DNA of 64,000 nt from Persicaria tinctoria (lineage: Eukaryota; Streptophyta; Magnoliopsida; Caryophyllales; Polygonaceae), in the NCBI GenBank assembly GCA_037127255.1, contig JBANSL010000008.1:35539373-35603372 (forward strand), read 5' to 3'. A model generated the notes under the pieces. It was given only the letters and a program-made list of their open reading frames with translations, was not told where the DNA came from and made no database searches. Positions 55,316 through 64,000 of this stretch are shown one piece after another; positions within the stretch are counted from its first letter, which is position 1, and each line of letters starts with the position of its first letter. Made by a program: the position numbers and the translations under genes.

Positions 55316-56648
55316 TGATAACATCTATTTTAGTCATATTTTAGGGTTGCATTTGCATATTAGTTTAGGTCATTTTCATGCACATTTGTTATATTTTATA
55401 CTTTATTTATTTTATTTTGCATTTTCGGAGTCTACACCTGGTTTTTGTTTGTTTCAGGTATTATGAGGTCATTATTGAGGAAAATCAAAGTTTAATACGG
55501 AGCGTCGAGCATGTTGGATCGGAAGCAAGGAGCTAAAGTACCAAGTGCGGAAGTTGCTAAGTCTTGGGGCTATTTTACGAAGTTAAATCTATAATTGGGT
55601 GTTGGGTCAGTTTTCAATTATTTAATTTTGGGGGTTGAAATTGTAATTTCCTAAAAATAAATTTATATACTCTCCCGTGTTTAGAATTCAAGGAGGTTTT
55701 GTTCAGATTTTGGCCGGCAGACATGGCTTCGGCCACTTTTTAGGTTTAGGTTGTTCTTGGTTTGACGGTATACACTTTGGATCGAGGACGGAAATTTCGG
55801 TTTGCATTCTATTGTAAACTTTGATCTATTTCTGTCTATAATCTAGTTCACTGTTTATTTTATTATGCTTTTCTAATTTCTCCGTTCTCGGGTTAGTGTG
55901 ATCCAAACGATGATTTGGTAGTGTTGAGATTGATATTCGTTTGTCTGATCATTGTTAGATTTAATCCTATTGCGCTAGCCCTAATTGATGAAAATTGGTT
56001 AGAACTGATTTAGGGTTTGAAATCGAAAGACTAAAACCCTAAATTAGAATTTAGATGGTGAATTTAGGCCGAAAAGCTATTGGATCCATCGGAACCATAT
56101 GATTAAACATGAAGTTTAGTTGATCGAAAGTGAAATTAAGCTTCTTGAGGATTTATAGATTGTCATAGATATTTTAGATGATTTTGATATTAATCGATAC
56201 TGAAATGCGACGTTGATATGATTATCATCTAGAATTCTAAGAACTTAAAGGGTCTAAATTGGTTGCTTGAGTCCGAAAGGTGATTGTTAACCAATTTAGA
56301 CACATTCGCTTTGATTCCGAAAGGAGATTTGCGATTACCTTAGACAATCTACCTTCAACAAATTCAGACAAGGTGGCACGAATATTAATATTAATCTACT
56401 AAAGCGTCGTTGTGGTGATCTTTTACCCTAGACTTGCCTCGTATCCATTGTTTAATACCTATTTTTGCATAGTTGTTTCTTATTAGTTGGTTACTTTCTC
56501 CATCCATATAAATATTTCGCCTTTATTTTTATGACTTAGTTAAATCAGTTTGAATTGATAATCGATACCACATAGTCCTTGTGGATACGACACTCGATAT
56601 ACTACAACTGAACCCCATACACTTGTGGGTGTAGGTTTTAGCCTATCA
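55316..56648 (+). repeat. Element A 3' LTR (1,333 bp)
   Basis: Same ends as 14319-15634 and 17 bp longer owing to AGAATTCAAGGAGGTTT near 55680-55700. It is followed directly by CTATCTTCCTATGGTAAA, which repeats the 18 bp before the 5' LTR with one mismatch. Confidence 0.85.
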
Positions 56649-56985
56649 CTATCTTCCTATGGTAAACTATTACGAACTTTGTTGGGGTTGTATTTTTTAT
56701 CAGGGCGTACTTTTCATACCCCTAGGTTGTTATGAACTTTGTTGGGGTAGTATTTTCTAAACTTTGTTGCTCAAAACTCGTAGGATATTATGAGCTCCAT
56801 TAGTCAGTAGGTGTAGTATTTTATGACATTGGTTGGTCAGTACATGTTAGTCTTTTATGAACATCTTATGCACTTTGGGGTTTTCTCTACGAACATACTT
56901 GGATTTAAATGTTTGGGTAGAAAAACAGACACGTTAAATCCTTCAACTCACACGACCATACAAACAGGTGACAATGTGACATGGT
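56649..56985. other. Right flank between elements A and C
   Basis: Short sequence with repeated ATGAACTTTGTTGGGG(T/G)(T/A)GTATT words (56676-56760) and a GTGACAATGTGACATGG end that belongs to the GTGACAC repeat family. No gene is visible. It continues at 61618 beyond element C. Confidence 0.5.
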
Positions 56986-57595
56986 TGATGCGGGACGAAG
57001 GTCGTTGGCATTTTCGCCCTTTACCAAATAGTAATAATATCCAAACTTAAACACACAACCAATAGATTAGGCAATCAATCACTTGATAAACCAAATAACT
57101 ACTAGTATAGCGATGAAGTCCGGTGTCGAACCCACAGGGAGAAGCGATTTTCTATTCAATAACTCTAGACAAGCACACTTAAAGCAAAACAATGATCTTG
57201 GTAAAAACAACAAATATGTAAAAGTAACCAGATTGCAAATCACAAAGCAAATTGATATCAAAGTAGAAAGAACATTTCGCCTGTAATTCTCTGATAATGG
57301 TTGGAATTCATGGTCCTCGGATTGATCTATCAATTATTCATATTCCTATGTCTACTTGACTAAAGTTGAGAGATCCGCATAGATTCACTCATCTTATTCA
57401 ATATCACTAAAGAATAGCATTAAAAACTCAAGCAATCAAGACCAATTGGCACATTGACTTTACACAATCAAGATAGATAGGTGCATACCGAAATCAATCC
57501 TAATCGCATATCCTCCACATAGATCAATTGAAATCATCCACTGCAAAGACAAAGAGACATCACTATCATCAATACCTTTGTTTGCTATCGAGAAA
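56986..57595 (-). repeat. Element C 3' LTR, truncated (about 610 bp)
   Basis: It matches 60284-60888 of the 5' LTR closely (TGATGCGGGACGAAGG against TGTTGCGGGACGAACG at the ends). Similarity stops at CTATCGAGAAAC, where internal sequence begins. The U3 half is deleted. Confidence 0.85.
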
Positions 57596-60212
57596 CGCCT
57601 TTGTTTCACGTCTTTGGCTTGACGTGATGCATTCTTGATCAAGTTATTCCACCAAGATCCCCCACACTTGTCCTTTTCAGAACAAGGGGTGGAACTTTAG
57701 GAACTTCTCCGACATATCCATCCATGGCATCCATCGATTCCTTCTTGAAATGAGCAACTCTGGGAGGTTGTCCTACAATTGCAAAAACCTCAACATTGTT
57801 AGGAATTGAGTTTTCATAGGGAATGGCAATAGAATCATTTGAATGAGACACATTTTCATGCGACTAAAACAAATTCTCAATTTTCTTCTCAATGTCATCT
57901 TTCCCTAAACCAATTTCATTTTTGTCAGAAAACCCAAGATTCGTAGATTCATTTTTAACAGAAGCATCTAACAAAGCATTTGATTCATTCTTGTGATTAG
58001 TTTCATTAGAGTCAAGAACATCTATGGAATCATTGGTAGAAGAAACAATAGGCCCAAATATAGAAAACTCAATCTTTCTACTATCAAACTCCATAGTTAG
58101 GGAACCTTCGAAACAATCAATCTTAGTCTTAGCCGTTCGCAAGAATGGCCTTCCCAAGATAATAGGGGTTTCAAGCATACCTTGTTCCATGTCTAGAATG
58201 AAGAAATCAGCTGGAAAAATCAAATCATTTACCTTAACCAAAACATTTTCAACAACTCCTCTAGGCTTAATTCTAAAACAATCAACGAGTTGTATAGTAA
58301 CAACAGTTTCAGACAATGAATTGAGACCCAAAAACATGTACAAGTGGTATGACATAATATTAATTGAAGCACCTAGGTCTAACATAGCTTTGGTGAAGCT
58401 AGCATTACCTATTGCGCATGGTATAGTAAACATACCTGGATCTCCGCACTTTTCAGACAATTATTTCTGAAGCAAAGCATAAACATTTTCACTTAAACTT
58501 ACCTTTTCCTTCTTTCTCATCCTTTGATTGTGCTTCATCGTGCATAACTCTTTCAAGAATTTCGCATAGCGAGGCACATTTTTAATCAAATTAAAAAGTG
58601 GAATATTTACCTCACAATTAGCAAAGGTGTCGTAAATAATTTTTTCATCTTCCCACTTACGATCGGATCTTAAGGCACGAGGAAAAGGTGGTGCATGTCT
58701 TGAAACCTTAGAAGACAACTCTTTAGAAGCTTTCTTCGGGGATTGAACAACATCAGAAGTCGGATCCGTCAATGGAGGTGGCGGCGGGCGCCGCCTATGC
58801 AGTGCGTCTCCAACTCCGTCTCTTCCTCCTTATTTCCCAAATCAACTTCCTCTCTAGGCCTTTCTTCCACATTTCTTGTGGGTACATTCACTTGTTTACC
58901 TCCTCTAAGGGCCATGGCGCTGACATTCTCCTTCGGATTCACTACCACTTGCGATGGCAACTTACCCGAATCTTTCGCTTTCAATTCACCAATCTCTTTA
59001 GCCATTTGATTCAGCAACTTTTCTTGAACACTCATCTTGTCCAATAACAACTTTAATGTCTCATCTTTGTCATCTTGTTGAGTGTTTCTAGAACAGTTCT
59101 CATATTGTCCTCTCTGAAAAGGAACTTGTTGTTGCTGGTCTCTTCCGTAGAATCCACTTTGGTAGTTTGAATTGTAGCCTTGATTGTAATTGTTACCAAA
59201 GTTGCGGCGATGTCCATAATCCATAGCATTAACTTCAGCGGTGTCCTCCTGAATCAAGGGACACTTATCATTCGGATGAGTTGGATCTCCACAAACACCA
59301 TAAGGTCTAGGCTGATGGGGTTGATTCATTTGCATAGCCATCTTGTTCACGATCTCCATGAGCCTATCAATATCATCCTTGTGTCCATCTCTCAAACTAT
59401 CCAACTTAAGAACTCCTCTAACTCCTTGGTGTCTCCCATATTATTGAGATGCATTAGCTGACCCTTCAAAAATTTGCATTGCTTCCTGAGATGTTTTATC
59501 CAAAATATCTTCTCCTATAGTAGCATTGATGAAACTCATGTCGGTGTCAAGCAATCCTTCATAAAGATATAGCACTAGATCATCCTCGGGTATACCGTGT
59601 TGCGGACAACTACCCTTAAGCTTCTTAAACCGCTCAACATACTTATAAAGACTCTCCGTAGGTGATTGCTCAATACTGGACAGCTTCTTCTTGAGTTTGT
59701 TGAGGCGAGTCACGGGAAATTACTTTTGCAGGAAAGCTTTCTTCAATTGCACCAAAGTAGTGATGCTTTCTGGGGGTAGGTAGTAAAGCCAATCGCTTGC
59801 AGCATCTTTCAAAGTAAAGGGGAACACTCTCAGCATCAATTGGTCGTCTAACAAGCCTTGGGGTCTCAGTCTATCACACATGCTCACAAAGGTAGCAAGG
59901 TGCTTGTTTGGTTCCTCCCCATGCAATCCATGAATGTAAGGCAAATTTGATGACCAATTGGACTTGAACTCAAATCTTGAACCCTCAAGGAGATCCGAAA
60001 GGCTTATTGTAAGAGGTTGAGCACTCAAATCAGGTTCTCAGGTTTCTCATGGTCCTTCTTGGCGGATTGACAACAACGTTTTCCATCTCTTTGTCTGTTT
60101 CAAATGCAGGCCTCCTCTCCAACTGAAAAGATCTTTGAAGCTCATGATCAAAAGACAAAAGCGGTGAATTATAAGATCTAGTTTGAACCATACAAGGATA
60201 CAACAAACTCAA
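57596..60212 (-). pseudogene. Element C gag-protease, multiply broken
   Basis: Minus strand from MVQTRSYNSPLLSFDHELQR. The gag block follows a frameshift (60030 region): LPYIHGLHGEEPNKHLATFV, LRVFPFTLKDAASDWLYYLP. There are in-frame TAA stops at 59717-59719, 59438-59440 and 58458-58460. A zinc-knuckle-like piece reads CGDPTHPNDKCPL with the first Cys replaced. A second frameshift at about 58770 coincides with a GC-rich GGCGGGCGCCGCC insertion. Protease: LDLGASINIMSYHLY and ILGRPFLRTAKTKIDCFEG. The frame ends near 57639. RT, RNase H and integrase are absent. Confidence 0.75.
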
Positions 60213-60260
60213 AGTAAAGAGTAATTGAAAAAGTTAAAGAAAAGCAAACTCCTTTCTTCT

Positions 60261-60277
60261 CCCCGGCAACGGCGCCA
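60261..60277 (-). promoter_or_regulatory. Element C primer-binding site (tRNA-Asp type)
   Basis: TGGCGCCGTTGCCGGGG on the minus strand, 6 nt after the 5' LTR end. Confidence 0.88.
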
Positions 60278-60283
60278 AGAATT

Positions 60284-61612
60284 TGTTGCGGGACGAACGG
60301 CATTGGCACTTTCTCCATTTACCAAATAGTAATAATATCCAAACTCAAACACAAAGCCAATAGGTTAGGCAATTAATCACTTGATAAACCAAATAACTAC
60401 TAGTATAGCGATGAAGTCCGGTGTCGAACCCATAGGGAGAAACGATTTCCTATTCAATAACTCTAGGCAAGCACTCTTAAAGCAAAACATTGATCTTGGT
60501 AAAAATTGCAAATATGTAAAAGTAACCAGATTGCAAATCACAAAGCAAATTGATATCAAAGTAGAAAGAACATTCCACCTGTAATTCTCTAACAATGGTT
60601 GAAATTCATGGTCCTCGGATTGATCTATCAATTATTCATATTCCTAGGTCTACTTGACTAAAGTTGAGTGATCTGTAGAGATTCACTCATCTTATTCAAC
60701 ATCACTAAAGAATAGCATTAAGAACTCAATCAATCAAGACCAATTGGCACATTAACTCTACACAATCAAGATAGATAGGCGCATACCGAACTCAATCCTA
60801 ATCGCATATTCTCAACATAGATCAATTGAAATCATCCACTACAAAGACAAAGAGACATCACTATCATCAATACCTTTGTTTACTATCGAAAAAACAACAA
60901 CGAATTCATAGCTAGAGATGCATTTCCTAACATGTTGATCATGCATAGAAAGGAACACAAATATAAATTAAGCACAAGATGATAACTAAGAACATGAATA
61001 ATCAAATAGAATCAAATCCTCACAATCCAAACAACCATGTCTTCGAATCACAAGCGAAACTATGAGTTTAGCAACTCATAGGCCAATTCTCTCTCTCTCT
61101 CTCTAATGGTGTTCATCGTCTCACACAATACCCACATACCACGTTGGGATAAACTGAAAACAACCTTAAGAGGTCTTACAAGGGTCGGCAAAACCCTAGA
61201 AGAAATAATGGGAAATAATATAAAATAATAATCTTCGGATCCAAAATCGTGTTTTTGGGATCTAGATGAACAGCGGGCCTCGTGCAAGGGGCAGCGGGCG
61301 CCGTCTCTGCAGTGCTCGACGTTCCTCAAATTCCTTCGATGAATTCCAATGTCGTGCCTCCTTGCTCCTCCTTAACTCTTCCATAGCTCCCAATATGCTC
61401 CAAAATATGCTTCTTAAGCTCTTCCTAAACTCCATCCAAGGTCGGAATGTAAATCTGCAGAATAAACACTAAAAACGCATAGACTCCGAACTCGAATACT
61501 TCACAAGTAATGTACGGAACAAGACAAATTTAAAGTGAAACCCCAAACTTAAAGTGAAACCCCAAATTTAAAGTGAAACACCTATAATGCCTATATGAAA
61601 TATGCATTATCA
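60284..61612 (-). repeat. Element C 5' LTR (1,329 bp)
   Basis: On the minus strand it starts TGATAATGCATATTTCATAT and ends GTCCCGCAACA. The U3 start carries three copies of a TTTAAAGTGAAACCCCAAA-type word (plus-strand 61526-61580). A (CT)n run lies at 61087-61104 and the GC-rich GCGGGCGCCGTCTCTGCAG motif at about 61287-61305. Confidence 0.85.
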
Positions 61613-61617
61613 ATGGT

Positions 61618-61900
61618 TCATTTCGAAAACAAATTTAAAGTGAAACCCCAAACTGTGACACGTGAAATCTAACAGGTGACAGGGGCGAATTCCTTACGGA
61701 AATGGCAAACCCTCCAAATTGTAAATCATCATAAACAAACAAATGACAAGTGAGATCTAACAGGTGACACGGGCATACAAACACATGACGGGTGAATTCC
61801 TTACGGAAATGGCAGACACTCATAACTCAAAGTCATTAGATTCAAACAAGTGACACATGAAATATAACAGAATAAGGAATCGTACGTGCAACCACAAAAG
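61618..61900. repeat. GTGACAC-type tandem repeat, right flank
   Basis: Two diverged units of about 95-105 bp (61651-61745 and 61746-61850) share (A/G)ACA(C/A)GTGA(A/G)ATCTAACAGG, TGACA(C/G)GGGC and GAATTCCTTACGGAAATGGC. A third start lies at 61852. The word AAATTTAAAGTGAAACCCCA, also in the element C U3, occurs once here (about 61629-61648), outside the element. Confidence 0.7.
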
Positions 61901-62115
61901 GTTATCGGGGCAAAATACAACCCACCATACCTAAAGTTTGTCATATGTGCATTGACCCAAAATTACTCTCAAGTACTTACCATGTTCCCAAAAGTATTAA
62001 GAAGTCCTTAACCGCTTACCTATCAAAATGGTTCAACCCTTGGCCATAAACTAAAAATGAAAAATAAAACCAAACTTCTAAGGTAAGTTGTTGGACCACC
62101 AACAGAGGAACACAA
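61901..62115. other. AT-rich stretch downstream of the MULE-like ORF
   Basis: No gene, repeat or transposase remnant could be recognised here. The catalytic part of a MULE transposase would be expected on this side and is missing. Confidence 0.4.
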
Positions 62116-63198
62116 CTATGAACGACGACGCTTCACACGGGGAAATTCACATGTGTCCTCCTTGACACCGTACAACTCCAAATCATCCCAGTCTTCTTCG
62201 AGCTTCACTTCAAAACCTTGGTTCTCGTCTGAGACCTCAAAGTCGATTATGGGGGTTGGCCCATCGTCATCTTCATCCTCGCTGCTAATGGATATTACCT
62301 CCAACCCCTGACCCATGTCACCCATGCCACCTGAAGAGGTATCTGTGTCACTCAATTCAATTACATCCAGACCATGTACCCTGTCACTACCCGTGTCACT
62401 TGATTATTTAACCGTGTCAGTAATGTCAATCGTAATCAACTCATTACTCTTCCCTAAGGCAGTGGTCACCTTTTCCCCAGCATATAACACGGCATCTAGA
62501 GACATGGGGTTTTGTTGTGCCTTACCGTTTGCCTCGTCTATCACAATCTCAGCCAAATCGTCCACTTTTTGGGAGGAAGGTGGCCCACTCAAGCGTTCTT
62601 CCCATACAGGTTGCTTTACTTCAAAGCTCTTCTTCTGCAATGGAATAACGTATATTGCAAGGGGCCACGGATCTTCTCCACACTTCGAGTTTAGAAATTT
62701 AAACGCTTTAAAGTCGTCATCATCAATTATTATGATCGGATTACCCCCTTCATTTGACTTTGGTATGTAAGACAACGTCCACTCTTCATATAAAGCACCA
62801 TTGCCGACCTTGAGACTGATCAGCTTTTTGAAAGAGTTGAAGTCGATACCCTCTCGTATAATGACATTCTTGTGCGCGTTCTCAATAGCAAACACCCATT
62901 CGCCTCCCTCGAACACCCAAGAACCATCGAAGATGAGTGTGACGCATAACAAGGCGTTTCCACCTGAAAAATGATACCAGGGATGAGAAGAAATGTTATC
63001 AATCGGTATCTAATGCCATATCTGAGGAGTACTTTGCCAAATACACTTACCCCTTACATATGGGAAAAAAGGTTTCTCATAAACCAATGTGACACGGAGA
63101 TTCTGATCACTAACATGAGCATCGACTGAAGGCGACAAGTGCTCTGCAACTGGAACTGCAAGCCGACAGCTTGTCTTAAATGGTGGAACGTTCTCCAT
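62116..63198 (-). pseudogene. MULE transposase N-terminal region (two exons), truncated
   Basis: Minus strand. Exon 1 is 63198-63051 (MENVPPFKTSCRLAVPV to YEKPFFPYV). An intron of 87 nt (63050-62964, GTAAGT...TTTTTCAG) joins in frame to exon 2, LCVTLIFDGSWVFEGGEWVF then IREGIDFNSFKKLISLKVG. That is the PB1-like N-terminal domain typical of Mutator-like transposases. A DDDD stretch (IIIIDDDDFKAF), then TAA at 62401-62403, then same-frame acidic sequence (SISSEDEDDDGPTPIIDFE) to a stop at 62116, with a KRRRS end. The DDE core, zinc finger and remaining gene are absent. A domesticated regulatory gene is possible but less likely, given the stop and truncation. Confidence 0.6.
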
Positions 63199-63418
63199 CT
63201 CTTTCTCCAGGTAAGTTTATGTTGTAGAAGATGTGAGAGAAGAGAGAAAAAATTAAAGTCTTTTCCCATCCTCCCTTTTTATACAATATAAAATGGTAAA
63301 AGGAAATCCAACATCACATCACTCATCCCCTCACAATTTTTGGCGCCAAAACCCATCAGCCCTTCCCTCCTCACATGTTCCCTCCTCTCTCCAACCTGCA
63401 ACCGGTCCAAGAGGTCAC
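63199..63418 (-). promoter_or_regulatory. 5' leader/promoter region of the MULE-like gene
   Basis: It lies between the ATG (63198) and the candidate terminal repeat. Reading the minus strand it contains TATATTGTATAAAAAGGGAG, a good TATA-box region (about 63270-63290, 70-90 nt before the ATG), and TTGGCGCCAAAA (63339-63350), an E2F-like TTTGGCGC palindrome. Confidence 0.45.
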
Positions 63419-63524
63419 CTTTTTTATTTGCAAAAGTAGACCTATAGACCACTTTTACATTTGTCTAAAAGTGGTCTATCCATGCAAACCCTTCAGAAAA
63501 TTGGTCTATCTATGCAAATCCCCC
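63419..63524 (-). repeat. Candidate terminal inverted repeat of the MULE, with internal hairpin
   Basis: On the minus strand it begins GGGGGATTTGCATAGATAGA and contains a second GGGTTTGCATGGATAGACC copy. It also contains a perfect 13-bp hairpin ATAGACCACTTTT/AAAAGTGGTCTAT (63444-63456 and 63467-63479, 10-nt loop). Position (about 220 bp upstream of the transposase start), GGG terminus and repeat content fit a MULE end. The partner end was not found. Confidence 0.45.
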
Positions 63525-63649
63525 TTGATTTTATAATACAATAGTGGAAGTAGTAGCTCTAGAGTCCAGACTGTCATCTTGTACAAAAGGTAGGAACATA
63601 CTAGAATAGTGAATGGATCTATAGTTCGAGCTTGTTGATGATGGGCTTG

Positions 63650-63860
63650 TCATCATGGGCTTGCTGGCATGGTGCACTTTGGTTGGCTTCATTTCTATCA
63701 TTCTGGTCAGTAACGACCTTCCTTGTCAACATCTACCACACCAACGAGAATGTCACTGGCGAAGGCATGACGTTCATCATTGATCTCAATCTCTCCATGC
63801 CGCCAGGAAGCGGCAGCTAGTACCTCGGTTTGACGAATTCGAGTTCCGCCGGCTCTACGA
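63650..63860 (+). pseudogene. Fragment resembling a legume-lectin (L-type lectin) domain
   Basis: The frame reads TTFLVNIYHTNENVTGEGMT, then FIIDLNLSMPPGSGS, a TAG stop (63819-63821), and YLGLTNSSSAGSTKN. The GEG(L/M)(T/A)F(V/I)I...PPG..G.YLGL(T/L)N pattern is the hallmark of legume-type lectin domains found in secreted lectins and lectin receptor kinases. Only about 65 residues are present, with no signal peptide, metal-binding loop or kinase, so it is an isolated exon-sized remnant. The stop lies exactly in the conserved stretch. Nothing upstream looks like a promoter or a first exon. Confidence 0.5.
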
Positions 63861-64000
63861 AGAACTGCCTATCATCTTCCCGGTTTCAGTTGGTGACAAT
63901 ATTTTGTCATTGGTGACAATAGATTATTGTTTTCTTAGTTTTAGTCACTCTAGAGTATAATGTTTTGTTTTTGGTGACAATAGGGTTGTGACAATGTTTT
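63861..64000. other. GTGACAATA repeat words at the window edge
   Basis: TGGTGACAATA-type words recur at about 63891, 63911 and 63971 with TTTTGT spacers. This may be the start of another repeat family that continues beyond the window. No gene is visible. Confidence 0.35.

Larger units (their letters stand above)
14319..56648 (+). mobile_element. Element A: non-autonomous Athila-like LTR retrotransposon, heavily invaded
   Basis: Two LTRs (14319-15634 and 55316-56648), both starting TGATAACATC and ending AGCCTATCA, bracket an internal part with a tRNA-Asp type primer site and a PPT (AAGCATGGGGTGATT). Without later insertions the internal region is only a few kb. It holds a zinc-knuckle gag remnant, a GC-rich 5'-exon-like segment and a 3' spacer that resembles the reverse complement of element B's 3' spacer. 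No protease, RT or integrase belongs to it, so it would have depended on an autonomous Athila relative. It was invaded by element B (solo LTR plus two rearranged copies). The flanking duplication is 18 bp instead of the usual 4-6 bp. Confidence 0.75.
56986..61612 (-). mobile_element. Element C: internally deleted Athila-like element (minus strand)
   Basis: A perfect TSD ATGGT (56981-56985 and 61613-61617) flanks the element. The 5' LTR (61612-60284) is followed by a TTGGCGCCGTTGCCGGGG primer site, a decayed gag, a protease, and then, instead of RT/integrase, a direct junction into the end of the 3' LTR (57595-56986). All pol after protease and the first half of the 3' LTR are missing. It is clearly a different family from A and B, with a different LTR sequence and a different gag start. 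Confidence 0.85.

Noticed and set aside
14319..56648. A novel multi-gene system encoded by the many ORFs in the cluster
   Set aside because: Every substantial frame maps to gag, protease, RT, RNase H, integrase or the 3' ORFs of nested retrotransposons; the apparent gene number comes from duplication and nesting.
57083..57286. 67-codon ORF repeated at 60381-60584
   Set aside because: It lies in the same place of the two element C LTR copies; LTR sequence, not a gene family.

Overview
This window is plant nuclear DNA, almost certainly from repeat-rich heterochromatin. The evidence is a stack of plant-type LTR retrotransposons: an Athila-like Ty3 group primed by tRNA-Asp, a Sirevirus-like Ty1/copia element primed by initiator tRNA-Met, and a chromovirus. 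Around them lie a Mutator-like (MULE) transposase fragment, TIR-bounded elements and AT-rich minisatellites. I see no intact host gene. Host-like material is limited to two short decayed exon-like fragments, one GTE/bromodomain-like (8188-8340) and one legume-lectin-like (63650-63860). The species cannot be told from the sequence.

Layout. (1) 1-1531: remnants of an Athila-like gag and protease linker, with a 352-bp element bounded by perfect 24-bp TIRs at 722-1073. (2) 1708-7477: a decayed chromovirus with no recognisable 5' LTR. Its polyprotein has three in-frame stops and a frameshift in an A9 run. (3) 7478-12856: tandem repeats, then two back-to-back TIR-bounded elements (8593-10552 and 10584-12856) filled with minisatellites; the second carries a tRNA-like sequence. 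(4) 12857-14318 and 56649-56985: flanks rich in a GTGACAC-type repeat, into which the large nest was inserted. (5) 14319-56648: element A (+ strand, non-autonomous Athila-like, LTRs about 1.32 kb) containing everything up to its second LTR. (6) Inside A: a solo LTR of element B sitting in A's primer-binding site (15648-17221, TSD GCGCC), then two minus-strand copies of Athila-like element B (about 19085-40180 and 41120-51874). These lie in a tandem segmental duplication whose units also contain a piece of A. (7) Inside B copy 1: a 9.7-kb Sirevirus-like element (26154-35891, TSD GAATA). The matching empty site is still present in B copy 2. (8) 56986-61612: element C, a minus-strand Athila-like element that kept gag and protease but lost RT and integrase (TSD ATGGT). 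(9) 61613-64000: the N-terminal part of a MULE transposase with a small intron (minus strand), its candidate TIR, and the lectin-like fragment.

The relative order of events can be read from the sequence. A inserted into the GTGACAC-repeat/MULE neighbourhood. B inserted into A. Rearrangements followed, most of their junctions carrying 4-bp microhomology, and gave two B copies in tandem. The Sirevirus-like element then entered copy 1. Both B copies share one RT nonsense codon and each has private nonsense codons.

I found no defence system, CRISPR array or biosynthetic cluster. The observations most worth following are the microhomology/template-switch junctions, a repeated 12-bp quasi-palindrome spread through the Sirevirus-like element, the element-specific GC-rich palindromes of A, B and C, and the 18-bp duplication flanking element A. 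All boundaries and similarity statements were made by eye.
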